64,000 nucleotides of DNA from Castellaniella sp047971665 (GTDB lineage Bacteria > Pseudomonadota > Gammaproteobacteria > Burkholderiales > Burkholderiaceae_B): assembly GCF_047971665.1 (NCBI RefSeq), contig NZ_JBKEAA010000020.1, forward strand, positions 124,001-188,000. Direction: 5' to 3'. A model generated the notes under the pieces. That model was not told where the DNA came from and searched no databases. It worked only from the letters and a program-made list of their open reading frames with translations. The position numbers and the translations under genes are program-made. Numbering within the stretch: position 1 is the first letter of the stretch; each line of letters opens with the position of its first letter. Of this stretch, positions 41,226 through 49,346 are shown piece by piece.

Positions 41226-42889
41226 TGGAATGCCGCCCCGGCATCACTCGAGCCATACCCGCCTGAGCCGTAAGCGCTGTCCTGGCCGAAAGTGACCGTG
41301 GACGGATCGATAGTCGGCGCGTCGCTCTTGTAGTGAGTCACCATCCCCGGGAAGAGCAGCACCGCCGCGACCATCAGGACCTGAATGACGATGAACGGAA
41401 TCGAGCCCCAATAGATCTGCGACGTGGTGACCTGCGGAATGAGTTCGCCGGTGACCCGGTCGTGATAGTCCTCCTTGGGCGCGACGGAGCGCAGATAGAA
41501 CAGCGCAAAACCGAACGGCGGGTGAATGAAGGAGGTCTGCATGTTCACGGCGAGCAGCACACCGAACCAGATCAGATCGATGCCCATTTTGTCGGCAACC
41601 GGCCCGAGTAGAGGCACGATGATGAAGGCCAGCTCGAAGAAATCCAGGAAAAAGGCCAGGAAAAAGGTCATGATGCTGACCACGATCAGAAAGCCGACCT
41701 CGCCTCCCGGCACATGCAGCAGCAGCTGTTCGACCCAGATGTCGCCGTTGATGCCCCGGAAACTGAGACTGAAGATGGTCGAACCCACCAGGATGAACAC
41801 CACGAAACAGGACAGCCGGGCCGTGCTCTCCATGGCCTGGCGCAATTGCCTCATGGAAAACCGGCCACGGAACACCGCCATGATCAACGCGCCGACGGCG
41901 CCCATGGCGCCCCCCTCGGTGGGGGTGGCCATGCCGATGAAAATCGTGCCCAGCACCAGAAAGATCAGGGCCAGGGGCGGGATCATCACGAACACGACCC
42001 GTTCGGCCAGGGACGACAGCAGCCTGAGGCGAAAGAGCCGGTTGACCAGGGCCATCGCCAGCGCCGAGGCGCCCCAGATCAGCAGCACGATGACGATCCG
42101 CTCATCGACCGGCACATCCGTATGCGCACGGAAATAGTAGTTCGCCCCCCAATAGGCGGCCGCCGCAGCGATCAGCGTCAGGACGGACAGCGACCGCAAA
42201 CCGCGCCGGCCGCGGGCGTCGACGAAACCACGCGCCTCGGGCGGCAGTGCCGGCACGTGACCGGGCCGCACGATGGCGACCAGGAAAACATACGCCATGT
42301 AAGCACTGGCCAGCAGCAGGCCCGGCAGCATCGCGCCCCGGTACATGTCGCCAATGGAACGACCGAGCTGATCGGCCAGGATGATCAACACCAGGGAAGG
42401 CGGAATGATCTGCGACAGCGTCCCCGACGCGGCGATGACGCCAGAGGCCAGGCGCCGGTCATAGCCGTAACGCAGCATGATGGGCAGCGAGATCAGCCCC
42501 ATGGAGATGACCGAGGCCGAGACGACGCCGGTCGTCGCCGCCAGCAGCGCGCCGACGAAAACCACCGCGATCGCCAGTCCGCCGCGCAGCGGCCCGAAAA
42601 GCTGACCGACCGTATCGAGCAGATCCTCGGCCATCCCGGATCGCTCCAGGATCAGCCCCATGAAGGTGAAAAAGGGCACGGCCAGCAGCGTGTCGTTGCC
42701 GACGATGCCGAACACCCGCTGCGGCAACGCCTGGAACAGCAGCGGGCTCATCAGGTTCAGATCGACGGCCACCAGGCCGTAGAGCACGCCGGTGGCCGCC
42801 AGGGAGAAAGCCACCGGAAAGCCGAACAGCAGGAACACGATCAGGTTGAAAAACATGATCGGCGCGAGATTGCTGACAATGAAATCCAT
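41222..42889 (-). CDS. TRAP transporter large permease (DctM, large COG4664-type)
   Basis: Inner-membrane subunit that performs sodium-coupled uptake of an organic acid captured by a periplasmic binding protein. At 555 residues it is longer than ordinary DctM (about 430) because of an extra section of about 110 residues in the middle (after ARGFVDARGRRGLRSL), typical of the large mannitol/chloroaromatic-type TRAP subunits. MTFFLAFFLDFFELAFIIVPLLG and TSFIHPPFGFALFYLRSVAP are family signatures. It follows the small subunit by two bases. No TRAP binding-protein gene lies nearby. Confidence 0.93.
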   Translation of the reverse strand: MDFIVSNLAPIMFFNLIVFLLFGFPVAFSLAATGVLYGLVAVDLNLMSPLLFQALPQRVFGIVGNDTLLAVPFFTFMGLILERSGMAEDLLDTVGQLFGPLRGGLAIAVVFVGALLAATTGVVSASVISMGLISLPIMLRYGYDRRLASGVIAASGTLSQIIPPSLVLIILADQLGRSIGDMYRGAMLPGLLLASAYMAYVFLVAIVRPGHVPALPPEARGFVDARGRRGLRSLSVLTLIAAAAAYWGANYYFRAHTDVPVDERIVIVLLIWGASALAMALVNRLFRLRLLSSLAERVVFVMIPPLALIFLVLGTIFIGMATPTEGGAMGAVGALIMAVFRGRFSMRQLRQAMESTARLSCFVVFILVGSTIFSLSFRGINGDIWVEQLLLHVPGGEVGFLIVVSIMTFFLAFFLDFFELAFIIVPLLGPVADKMGIDLIWFGVLLAVNMQTSFIHPPFGFALFYLRSVAPKEDYHDRVTGELIPQVTTSQIYWGSIPFIVIQVLMVAAVLLFPGMVTHYKSDAPTIDPSTVTFGQDSAYGSGGYGSSDAGAAFQ

Positions 42890-42891
42890 GC

Positions 42892-43500
42892 TCAGCGCCC
42901 CTGTCCCGGTTCAGAGGTGGCCTGTTGCTGGGCAAGAATGTCTTCCATGAGTGCTTCCTCGTCACTTTTGCCACTCGCGACGCGCATCGGATTGGGGCAC
43001 TGGCCGCGCAGGAAACCGATGCACTTGATCAGGTGCGACAGCCCCGCCAGGATGAGCAGCGCAAAGCCGACCGGAATCAGAAGTTTTGCGGGCCAGCGGA
43101 TCAGGCCCTCCGTATTCGAGGACAATTCGTGCGTGATCCAGGATTCCCAGAAAAACGGAATCGACAGCCAGAACACCAGACAGGCCGCCGGCAGCAGGAA
43201 AAACAGCACGCCGAGGATCTCGATCCCGATCTGCGTGCGCTCGGGCAGCTTTTGCGACAGCACATCGACCCGCACGTGCTCATTGCGCAAAAAGGTATAC
43301 CCCGCCGCCAGCAGAAAAATGGCGCCGAACAGATACCACTGCAATTCCAGCCAGGCGTTGGAACTGAGGCTGAACAGCTTGCGCATCACAGCGTTGCCGG
43401 CACTGACCAGCACCACCACCAGCACCAGCCAGGTCACGGTCCGCCCGACCAGCGTGTTCAACGCATCGATCCAGCGGGTGATCGTCAGAAGAGGTTTCAT
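42892..43500 (-). CDS. TRAP transporter small permease (DctQ)
   Basis: Four-helix membrane subunit, 202 residues. The start at 43500 gives MKPLLTITRWIDALNTLVGR; a longer open frame to 43764 runs into truA and is rejected. SNAWLELQWYLFGAIFLLAAGYTF and the following HVRVDVL segment are the DctQ core motifs. Residues after about 175 form a hydrophilic tail rich in Glu and Gln. It precedes the large subunit directly and lies 91 bases after truA. Confidence 0.92.
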   Translation of the reverse strand: MKPLLTITRWIDALNTLVGRTVTWLVLVVVLVSAGNAVMRKLFSLSSNAWLELQWYLFGAIFLLAAGYTFLRNEHVRVDVLSQKLPERTQIGIEILGVLFFLLPAACLVFWLSIPFFWESWITHELSSNTEGLIRWPAKLLIPVGFALLILAGLSHLIKCIGFLRGQCPNPMRVASGKSDEEALMEDILAQQQATSEPGQGR

Positions 43501-43562
43501 CGTGCTTCCATGAAACATGCGGAGGAACGGCGCAACGGCCCCGTTCGCAATCAAATTGCTCA

Positions 43563-43580
43563 ATTCTATACGAAGCGTAT
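43563..43580 (-). promoter_or_regulatory. Candidate promoter -10 with operator-like dyad before TRAP genes
   Basis: Between truA and the TRAP small subunit, the minus strand has TAGAAT (43568-43563) directly abutting the inverted repeat ATACG-CTT-CGTAT (43580-43568). A dyad placed just upstream of the -10 box is typical of repressor operators; half-sites of this kind are seen for GntR-family regulators. No strong -35 box is visible and no regulator gene is adjacent. Confidence 0.4.
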
Positions 43581-43591
43581 GAAGGATTGTC

Positions 43592-44434
43592 TCAGGAATC
43601 GCCCGAATAGTCCCCGGATCTTGCCGGGTCCGGCAGCAGCCCACCCAGGTGATGTCGCAGGGCCTCCCGGGCCGTGCGCTGCGGCAAGGTCGTTCCCGGG
43701 TAATCCGCATGCGCCAGATACAGGCCATCGGGCATGAACGTGGGGGCGGATCGCCGCCGGTCACGTTCGCGCAGCAATTCGGCAGCCCAGTCGGGCGCGC
43801 GACGGCCCCGCCCCACCATCACCAGCATCCCCATCAGATTGCGCACCATGTGATGCAGGAAAGCGTTGGCACGGAACTCGAAGATCAGAAAATCTCCGCT
43901 GCGTTCGATGTCCAGGGTCTGCAAGGTCCGAACCGGGCTGGCTGCCTGGCATTCGGACGAACGAAAGGCGCTGAAATCATGTTCTCCCACGAGTTGCGCG
44001 GCCGCAGCCCGCATGGCCGACACGTCGAGCTGATCGTGCACCCAGCCGACCCGGCCGCGGAGGATCGGAGAGCGCACCGGCGCACTGCGCAACACATAAA
44101 AATAGGTGCGCGTCCGGGCATCGAACCGGGCATGGAAATCGTCAGGAACAGCGCAGGCCCACTGCACGGCCAGGGAATCGGGCAGCAACGCATTCAGCCC
44201 CCGCACCCAGGACGTGTCGTGCCGTCGGGCCTCGGTATCCAGGTGGACGAGCTGCTGCAACGCATGCACACCCGCATCGGTGCGCCCGGCACAGATGGTG
44301 GGCACCGCGGGCGTCGCCAGGAACTGGCGCAACGCCGACTCCAGCGCATCCTGCATCGTCCGGCCGCCAGGCTGGGTCTGCCAGCCTTGCCAGCCCTGGC
44401 CGTCATAACTCAGTCCGAGCGCGATACGTCCCAT
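43592..44434 (-). CDS. truA: tRNA pseudouridine(38-40) synthase
   Basis: Modifies uridines 38-40 of the anticodon stem-loop of many tRNAs. The 280-residue protein contains the catalytic aspartate D53 in CAGRTDAGVHA, LSYDGQGWQGWQTQ at the N terminus, and FRANAFLHHMVRNLMGML in the C-terminal half. The C terminus (RSGDYSGDS) extends slightly beyond the usual end. It is downstream of asd-fimV as in many betaproteobacteria, 65 bases after the fimV-like gene. Confidence 0.96.
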   Translation of the reverse strand: MGRIALGLSYDGQGWQGWQTQPGGRTMQDALESALRQFLATPAVPTICAGRTDAGVHALQQLVHLDTEARRHDTSWVRGLNALLPDSLAVQWACAVPDDFHARFDARTRTYFYVLRSAPVRSPILRGRVGWVHDQLDVSAMRAAAAQLVGEHDFSAFRSSECQAASPVRTLQTLDIERSGDFLIFEFRANAFLHHMVRNLMGMLVMVGRGRRAPDWAAELLRERDRRRSAPTFMPDGLYLAHADYPGTTLPQRTAREALRHHLGGLLPDPARSGDYSGDS

Positions 44435-44499
44435 GAAGATCGATCTCCAGTAGACAGGCGCGGCGATGCGCGCGGACGACCATCCGGCCGCCCATGCGC

Positions 44500-46254
44500 C
44501 TAGCGTTGCGGCGGGCTGGAATCACCCGGTTCGAGATTCAGGTCGATGTCCTGAATCCGTTCGCGCACCATTTGCGTCACGCGCGTGCTGGCTTCGGTTT
44601 CGGCCTCGTCGCGCACCGCCTCGGCCTCGTCCCGGGCGACATTGGCCCGGCGCAGCAGCCAGGCGATGATGAGCACGATCAAGGCCAGCAAGCCCGTCAT
44701 CACCCCCAGCAGATGATCCTGAAGCCACGAGACCCGCTCCTTGGCGTCTTCGGAAGGCTGCAACTCTGTGGTCCGGGCAGCGGCACCCGTCGCCGAGCCG
44801 GCAGCGCTGGCGGTCGCATTCTCCTGGGCCGGAACCGCATGGTCGAGCGCGCTGGCATTCGAGGACGAGCCGGACGCCGCCTGAGCTCCTGCCTCCGCGC
44901 CAGTGCCAGAGGCCGCCCCGGAACCGGTCTGCGCACCCGCTGCGCTCGGGGTTCCCCAGGCCGTTGCCCCGACCACGCCTCTCGCGTTCGCGGCACCAGC
45001 CGCGCCTGCGGAACCCGCGCCCTGCGATTGGGCTGCTGCCTGATGCGCCTGCGCGGCCGCCGCCTGGCTGGCCTCGCTGATCGCGCCGGCAATCTGTCCG
45101 ATCGAATTACCGATGGCCTCGGCTCCCTGCGCGGCGGCCTGGCCCGCCGCCTGCCCCTGGGCCTGCAGGGCCTCGTTCAGATTCTCGACGTTGTCCTTGA
45201 GCTGTTCAACGCGGGATTCGGCGTCACTGAGGGCGTGTCCCCGGGCAGTGCGGGCATCCGCGGCCGAGTCGGCCCCCCGACGCCCGGATTCGCTCAGACG
45301 CAAACGATCCCCGGCCGTGCCGGAAGACTGGGCCGTCGCCCCGGATTCCGCTTGTGAAACAGCGCCCGAAGCCGCCTGCCCCGCCGTCGAGGCAACCGCA
45401 GCACCGTCAGCCAGACGCCCGCGCATGCGGGCAAAAGCGGCGGCCTGGGCCTGGAACTGACGTCTGGCCTCGGCGTCGGAAATCGACAGCATGTCATTGA
45501 TGTCCGGCACGACCAACGACGATCCTGCCCGTACCAGATTGATGTTGTCCTGAATGAAAGCCTGCGGATTGGCGCGCTGCAACGCCATCATCAACTGATA
45601 GATGGAAACGCCCTTGACCGCATGACGGCGGCCGATGGCGAACATCGTATCCCCCCGGCGCACGGAGATGGCCCCGGCCGGCACCCGCCGGGTGCTGGTG
45701 TGCGGCTTGGCGGCCCCGACCGCAGGCGCCGAAGCGCCACGGCGGGCCTGCGATGCCTCGGAGGGCGCCGTCGCGGTGGCACGCACCGGTCCGGACGCCA
45801 CCAGAGAAACCTGATAGCGCTGCTGGCCGGTGGCCGTGCGCACGTCCAGCAGCAGATCCGCCAGATTGCCGCTGAAGGCCTGACCGGAACCGATGCGCAG
45901 AATGCGGCGACTGCCGGAGCGCACGCCCTCATCGATCGAGACGGACAGGCTGTCGAGCGTGACGGGCGGCGTCAGCCCCGCCTGCGCCCAGTCGGCGGCT
46001 GGCGCAGGCCGGGCCGACAGTGTTTTGAGATCGGCATCCGTCAGACCGGAGACCGGCACCAGAATCAGCAACGGCTCGCCGGCACCCGAAGCCAGGCGCG
46101 CATGGCCAAAGGTGGCGGCCTGGACCACCGCCCCCCCCGCCAGGAAGGCCAGCGCTAGGCCGCAGGAGGCTGCCAGACGGCTTGAGGAAATCCCGCGCGT
46201 CACACGCGGCGAACTCGGGAGGTCACGGTCAGAACCAGTGGCGGTTTTTTTCAT
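44500..46254 (-). CDS. fimV: FimV/HubP-like LysM protein, short form
   Basis: Inner-membrane protein of 584 residues. A signal peptide (LAASCGLALAFLAGGAVVQA) leads into the FimV N-terminal domain beginning ATFGHARLASGAGEPL, with a LysM-like peptidoglycan-binding segment near residues 195-265 (ISVRRGDTMFAIGRRH). A long Ala/Gln/Ser/Gly-rich region with a coiled coil follows (SDAESRVEQLKDNVENLNEA), then one membrane helix at about 522-542 (GVMTGLLALIVLIIAWLLRR) and a charged cytosolic tail of about 40 residues. The TPR/FimV C-terminal cytosolic domain of Pseudomonas FimV is absent. Starts directly after the asd stop. Confidence 0.87.
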   Translation of the reverse strand: MKKTATGSDRDLPSSPRVTRGISSSRLAASCGLALAFLAGGAVVQAATFGHARLASGAGEPLLILVPVSGLTDADLKTLSARPAPAADWAQAGLTPPVTLDSLSVSIDEGVRSGSRRILRIGSGQAFSGNLADLLLDVRTATGQQRYQVSLVASGPVRATATAPSEASQARRGASAPAVGAAKPHTSTRRVPAGAISVRRGDTMFAIGRRHAVKGVSIYQLMMALQRANPQAFIQDNINLVRAGSSLVVPDINDMLSISDAEARRQFQAQAAAFARMRGRLADGAAVASTAGQAASGAVSQAESGATAQSSGTAGDRLRLSESGRRGADSAADARTARGHALSDAESRVEQLKDNVENLNEALQAQGQAAGQAAAQGAEAIGNSIGQIAGAISEASQAAAAQAHQAAAQSQGAGSAGAAGAANARGVVGATAWGTPSAAGAQTGSGAASGTGAEAGAQAASGSSSNASALDHAVPAQENATASAAGSATGAAARTTELQPSEDAKERVSWLQDHLLGVMTGLLALIVLIIAWLLRRANVARDEAEAVRDEAETEASTRVTQMVRERIQDIDLNLEPGDSSPPQR

Positions 46255-47385
46255 TCAGAGTTCATCCAGGGCGATGCGCAGCATGCGGCGCAGGGGTTCG
46301 GCGGCGCCCCAGAGGAGCTGGTCGCCAACAGTGAAAGCACTGAGATATTGAGGGCCCATGGACATCTTGCGCAGCCGCCCCACAGGGATGTCCAGCGTGC
46401 CCGTCACGGCCACGGGCGTCAGATCCCGCATGGAGGACTCACGGTCGTTGGGCACTAGGCGGGCCCAGTCCGTGCCGGTGCGCACGGCGTCGTTGATTTC
46501 ATCCAGGGGAACGTCACGTCGCAGCTTGATGGTCAATGCCTGGCTGTGACAGCGCATGGCGCCGATCCGCACACACAGGCCGTCGACCGGCACGGTGTCG
46601 GCCTCGAAGCCCGGACCGCGGCCGAGGATCTTGTTGGTTTCGGCCCCGCCTTTCCATTCTTCGCGCGACATGCCATCGCCCAGGTCCTTGTCGATCCAGG
46701 GAATCAGGCTGCCTCCCAGCGGCACGCCGAAATTGCCCCGGGGCAGATCGGGATTCTGCTGAGCCTGCAACACCCCGCGATCGATGTCCAGAATGGCCGA
46801 GGCCGGGTCGTCGAGCTGTTGGCCCACGGCCTGATTGAGAATGCCGAACTGGATCAGCAACTCACGCATGTGACGCGCCCCGCCGCCCGAGGCGGCCTGA
46901 TACGTCATGGAGGTCATCCATTCGACCATGTCGGCCTTGAACAGGCCGGCCAGTCCCATCAGCATGCAGCTGACCGTGCAGTTGCCGCCGATGAAGTCGC
47001 GCACGCCGCGCTGCAAGGCCGCATCGATCACCGGACGGTTGACCGGATCGAGCACGATGATGGCATCGTCTTTCATGCGCAACGTGCTGGCGGCGTCGAT
47101 CCACATGCCCTTCCAGCCGGCGGCGCGCAACTTCGGATAGACCTCGGAGGTATAGTCGCCGCCCTGCGCGGTGAGGATGATCGGCAGTTTGCGCAGCGCC
47201 TCGATATCATGCGCGTCCTGCAACGGTCCCGCTCCGGTCGCCCAGGCGGGCGCCGCGCCCCCCGCATTGCTGGTGGAAAAGAACACCGGCTCGAACAGAT
47301 CGAAATCCTTTTCGTCGCTCATGCGCTGCATGAGCACCGATCCGACCATCCCGCGCCAACCGACCAAACCGACTGCCTGAGCCAT
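46255..47385 (-). CDS. asd: Aspartate-semialdehyde dehydrogenase
   Basis: Reduces aspartyl phosphate to aspartate semialdehyde, feeding lysine/diaminopimelate, threonine and methionine synthesis. The 376-residue protein has the NADP-binding start GLVGWRGMVGSVLMQRM, catalytic C136 in GGNCTVSCML, and the glutamine- and histidine-containing AASGGGARHMREL and GAMRCHSQALTIKL segments of the Gram-negative Asd class. Located after leuB (106-base gap) and directly before the fimV-like gene, the standard betaproteobacterial order. Confidence 0.97.
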   Translation of the reverse strand: MAQAVGLVGWRGMVGSVLMQRMSDEKDFDLFEPVFFSTSNAGGAAPAWATGAGPLQDAHDIEALRKLPIILTAQGGDYTSEVYPKLRAAGWKGMWIDAASTLRMKDDAIIVLDPVNRPVIDAALQRGVRDFIGGNCTVSCMLMGLAGLFKADMVEWMTSMTYQAASGGGARHMRELLIQFGILNQAVGQQLDDPASAILDIDRGVLQAQQNPDLPRGNFGVPLGGSLIPWIDKDLGDGMSREEWKGGAETNKILGRGPGFEADTVPVDGLCVRIGAMRCHSQALTIKLRRDVPLDEINDAVRTGTDWARLVPNDRESSMRDLTPVAVTGTLDIPVGRLRKMSMGPQYLSAFTVGDQLLWGAAEPLRRMLRIALDEL

Positions 47386-47491
47386 AAATCCCTGCCTGAA
47401 CCTTGAAAATAAATAGAGTTCCGTCCTGAAGACCTCCGAACCGGCGCATGCATGCCGCGCAATGGATCCGAAGCGTCTCCGATTTAACGTG

Positions 47492-48568
47492 TCAGTGTAA
47501 CGCCTTCAGTACGGCATCGCCCATTTCCGAGGTCGAAACCCGGGTGGTCCCGGGTTCGTGGATGTCGGCGGTGCGCAGCCCCTGGGCCAGCACAGCCCGC
47601 ACGGCAGTCTCGATCCGGTCGGCGGCGGACGCCGCATCCAGGGAATAACGCAACATCATGGCGGCCGACAGGATGGTCGCCAGCGGGTTGGCGACGTTCT
47701 GTCCGGCGATGTCCGGCGCCGAACCATGACTGGGCTCGTAGAGTCCCTGCTGGCTGGCGTTGAGCGACGCCGAGGGCAGCATGCCGATGGAGCCCGTCAG
47801 CATGGCGGCCTCGTCCGACAAAATGTCACCGAACAGATTGCCGGTCACCACAACATCGAAAAACCCGGGTTCGCGCACCAGTTGCATGGCGGCGTTATCC
47901 ACGTACATGTGCGACAGCTCGACGCGCGGGTATTCGCGGGCCACATCGATCATGATGTCACGCCAGAATTGCGAGGTCTCCAGCACATTGGCCTTGTCCA
48001 CGCTGCACAGCCGGCCCTGGCGCTTGGCGGCGGCCTGGAAAGCGACATGCGCAATGCGGCGGATCTCGGACTCGGCATAGTGCATGGTGTCATAGCCCTG
48101 GCGCTCGCCCGAGAACGGCCCCGCCTCCAGGACCCGCACGCCGCGCGGCTGTCCAAAATAGATGTCGCCCGTCAGTTCGCGCACGATCAGAATGTCCAGC
48201 CCCGCGACGACCTCGGGCTTGAGCGACGAGGCATTGGCCAGTTCCGGATAGAGGATGGCCGGACGCAGGTTGGCAAACAGCCCCAGCGCCTTGCGCAGGC
48301 CCAGCACCGCCTGCTCAGGGCGCAGCGCGCGTTCCAGTTTGTCGTATTTCCAGTCTCCGACAGCGCCGAACAGCACGGCATCGGACTGTTTCGCCAGCGC
48401 CAGGGTGTCCTCGGGCAAGGGGTGGCCTTTGGCGGCATAGGCGGCGCCCCCCACGGGCGCCTCGGCCAGTTCCAGGTTCAGGTCCAGCGCACGCAATACG
48501 CGCACCGCCTGCTCGACGATTTCCGGGCCGATGCCATCGCCCGGCAGAACTGCGATGTGAGAAGTCAT
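47492..48568 (-). CDS. leuB: 3-Isopropylmalate dehydrogenase
   Basis: NAD-dependent oxidative decarboxylation of 3-isopropylmalate, third step of leucine synthesis. The 358 residues include AVLPGDGIGPEIV, GAVGDWKYDKL, the substrate-loop arginines in VRELTGDIYFGQPRG, and NLFGDILSDEAAMLTGSIG with the metal-binding aspartates; EPSHGSAPDIAGQNVANP is the adenine-binding segment. It follows leuD after 113 bases that contain a large perfect stem-loop. Confidence 0.97.
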   Translation of the reverse strand: MTSHIAVLPGDGIGPEIVEQAVRVLRALDLNLELAEAPVGGAAYAAKGHPLPEDTLALAKQSDAVLFGAVGDWKYDKLERALRPEQAVLGLRKALGLFANLRPAILYPELANASSLKPEVVAGLDILIVRELTGDIYFGQPRGVRVLEAGPFSGERQGYDTMHYAESEIRRIAHVAFQAAAKRQGRLCSVDKANVLETSQFWRDIMIDVAREYPRVELSHMYVDNAAMQLVREPGFFDVVVTGNLFGDILSDEAAMLTGSIGMLPSASLNASQQGLYEPSHGSAPDIAGQNVANPLATILSAAMMLRYSLDAASAADRIETAVRAVLAQGLRTADIHEPGTTRVSTSEMGDAVLKALH

Positions 48569-48588
48569 AAGAGATTCCGGTTTGCAAA

Positions 48589-48636
48589 GGCCCGGCCCAT
48601 GACGTGGGGACGCGTCCGCATATCATGGGCCGGGCC
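48589..48636 (-). promoter_or_regulatory. Large stem-loop with nested palindrome between leuD and leuB
   Basis: A perfect 14-bp inverted repeat, GGCCCGGCCCATGA (48589-48602) and TCATGGGCCGGGCC (48623-48636), encloses a 20-base loop that itself contains the 10-bp palindrome GGACGCGTCC (48608-48617). A second 6-bp hairpin (CGCCGC/GCGGCG, about 48642-48660) lies on the leuD side. No U-run follows towards leuB. Likely an RNA element affecting the leuB part of the transcript; a DNA-binding site cannot be excluded. Confidence 0.65.
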
Positions 48637-48681
48637 CCAGACGCCGCTGGCATGCGGCGCCAGAGGTTGAAAAAACAAAGA

Positions 48682-49338
48682 TCAGCGGCCGCCCGGATTC
48701 TGACGGGCCAGCCAGGGATGACGCGTCAGCCGCTCGGCCTCGAAAGCGCGGATCATGTCCGCGCGCAGCAACGTCTGGCCGATCTCGTCCAGGCCCTTCA
48801 ACAGCGATTCCTTGCGGTAGGCATCGATCTCGAAGGGGGATTCGTCACCATCGGCCGCGATCACGCGCTGGCGCTCCAGGTCGATGGTCAACGCGTAGCC
48901 GGGGAAGGTCTTGACCTCGTCGAACAGACGCGCAACCCGGCTCTCGGGCAGCACGATGGGCAACAGGCCGTTCTTGAAGCTGTTGTTGAAAAAGATGTCG
49001 GCGAACGAAGGCGCGATGATGGCGCGAAAGCCGAACTGCTGCAGCGCCCAGGGCGCATGCTCGCGGCTGGAACCGCAGCCGAAGTTCTTGCGCGCGAGCA
49101 GGATCGAAGCGCCCCGGTAGCGTGACTGGTTCAGCACGAAATCCGGATTGAGCGGCCGGCGGGCATTGTCCATGCCGGGCTCGCCATGATCCAGGTAACG
49201 CAGTTCATCGAACAGGTTCGGACCGAACCCCGTGCGCTTGATCGATTTGAGGAATTGCTTGGGAATGATCAGGTCGGTATCGACGTTTTCCCTGTCCAGC
49301 GGGGCGACCAGGCCCTTGTGAGTGGTGAAGGCTTGCAT
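48682..49338 (-). CDS. leuD: 3-Isopropylmalate dehydratase small subunit
   Basis: Small swivel subunit that combines with LeuC to isomerise 2- to 3-isopropylmalate. At 218 residues it has the proteobacterial LeuD length. LDRENVDTDLIIPKQFLKSI, NFGCGSSREHAPWALQQFGFRAII and FNNSFKNGLLPI are the conserved aconitase-domain-4 motifs. It begins 8 bases after the leuC stop. Confidence 0.97.
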   Translation of the reverse strand: MQAFTTHKGLVAPLDRENVDTDLIIPKQFLKSIKRTGFGPNLFDELRYLDHGEPGMDNARRPLNPDFVLNQSRYRGASILLARKNFGCGSSREHAPWALQQFGFRAIIAPSFADIFFNNSFKNGLLPIVLPESRVARLFDEVKTFPGYALTIDLERQRVIAADGDESPFEIDAYRKESLLKGLDEIGQTLLRADMIRAFEAERLTRHPWLARQNPGGR

Positions 49339-49346
49339 GGCGGCTC

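Noticed and set aside
42892..43764. Longer TRAP small subunit starting inside truA
   Set aside because: The first 88 residues are truA antiframe sequence with no membrane character; the DctQ fold starts at 43500.
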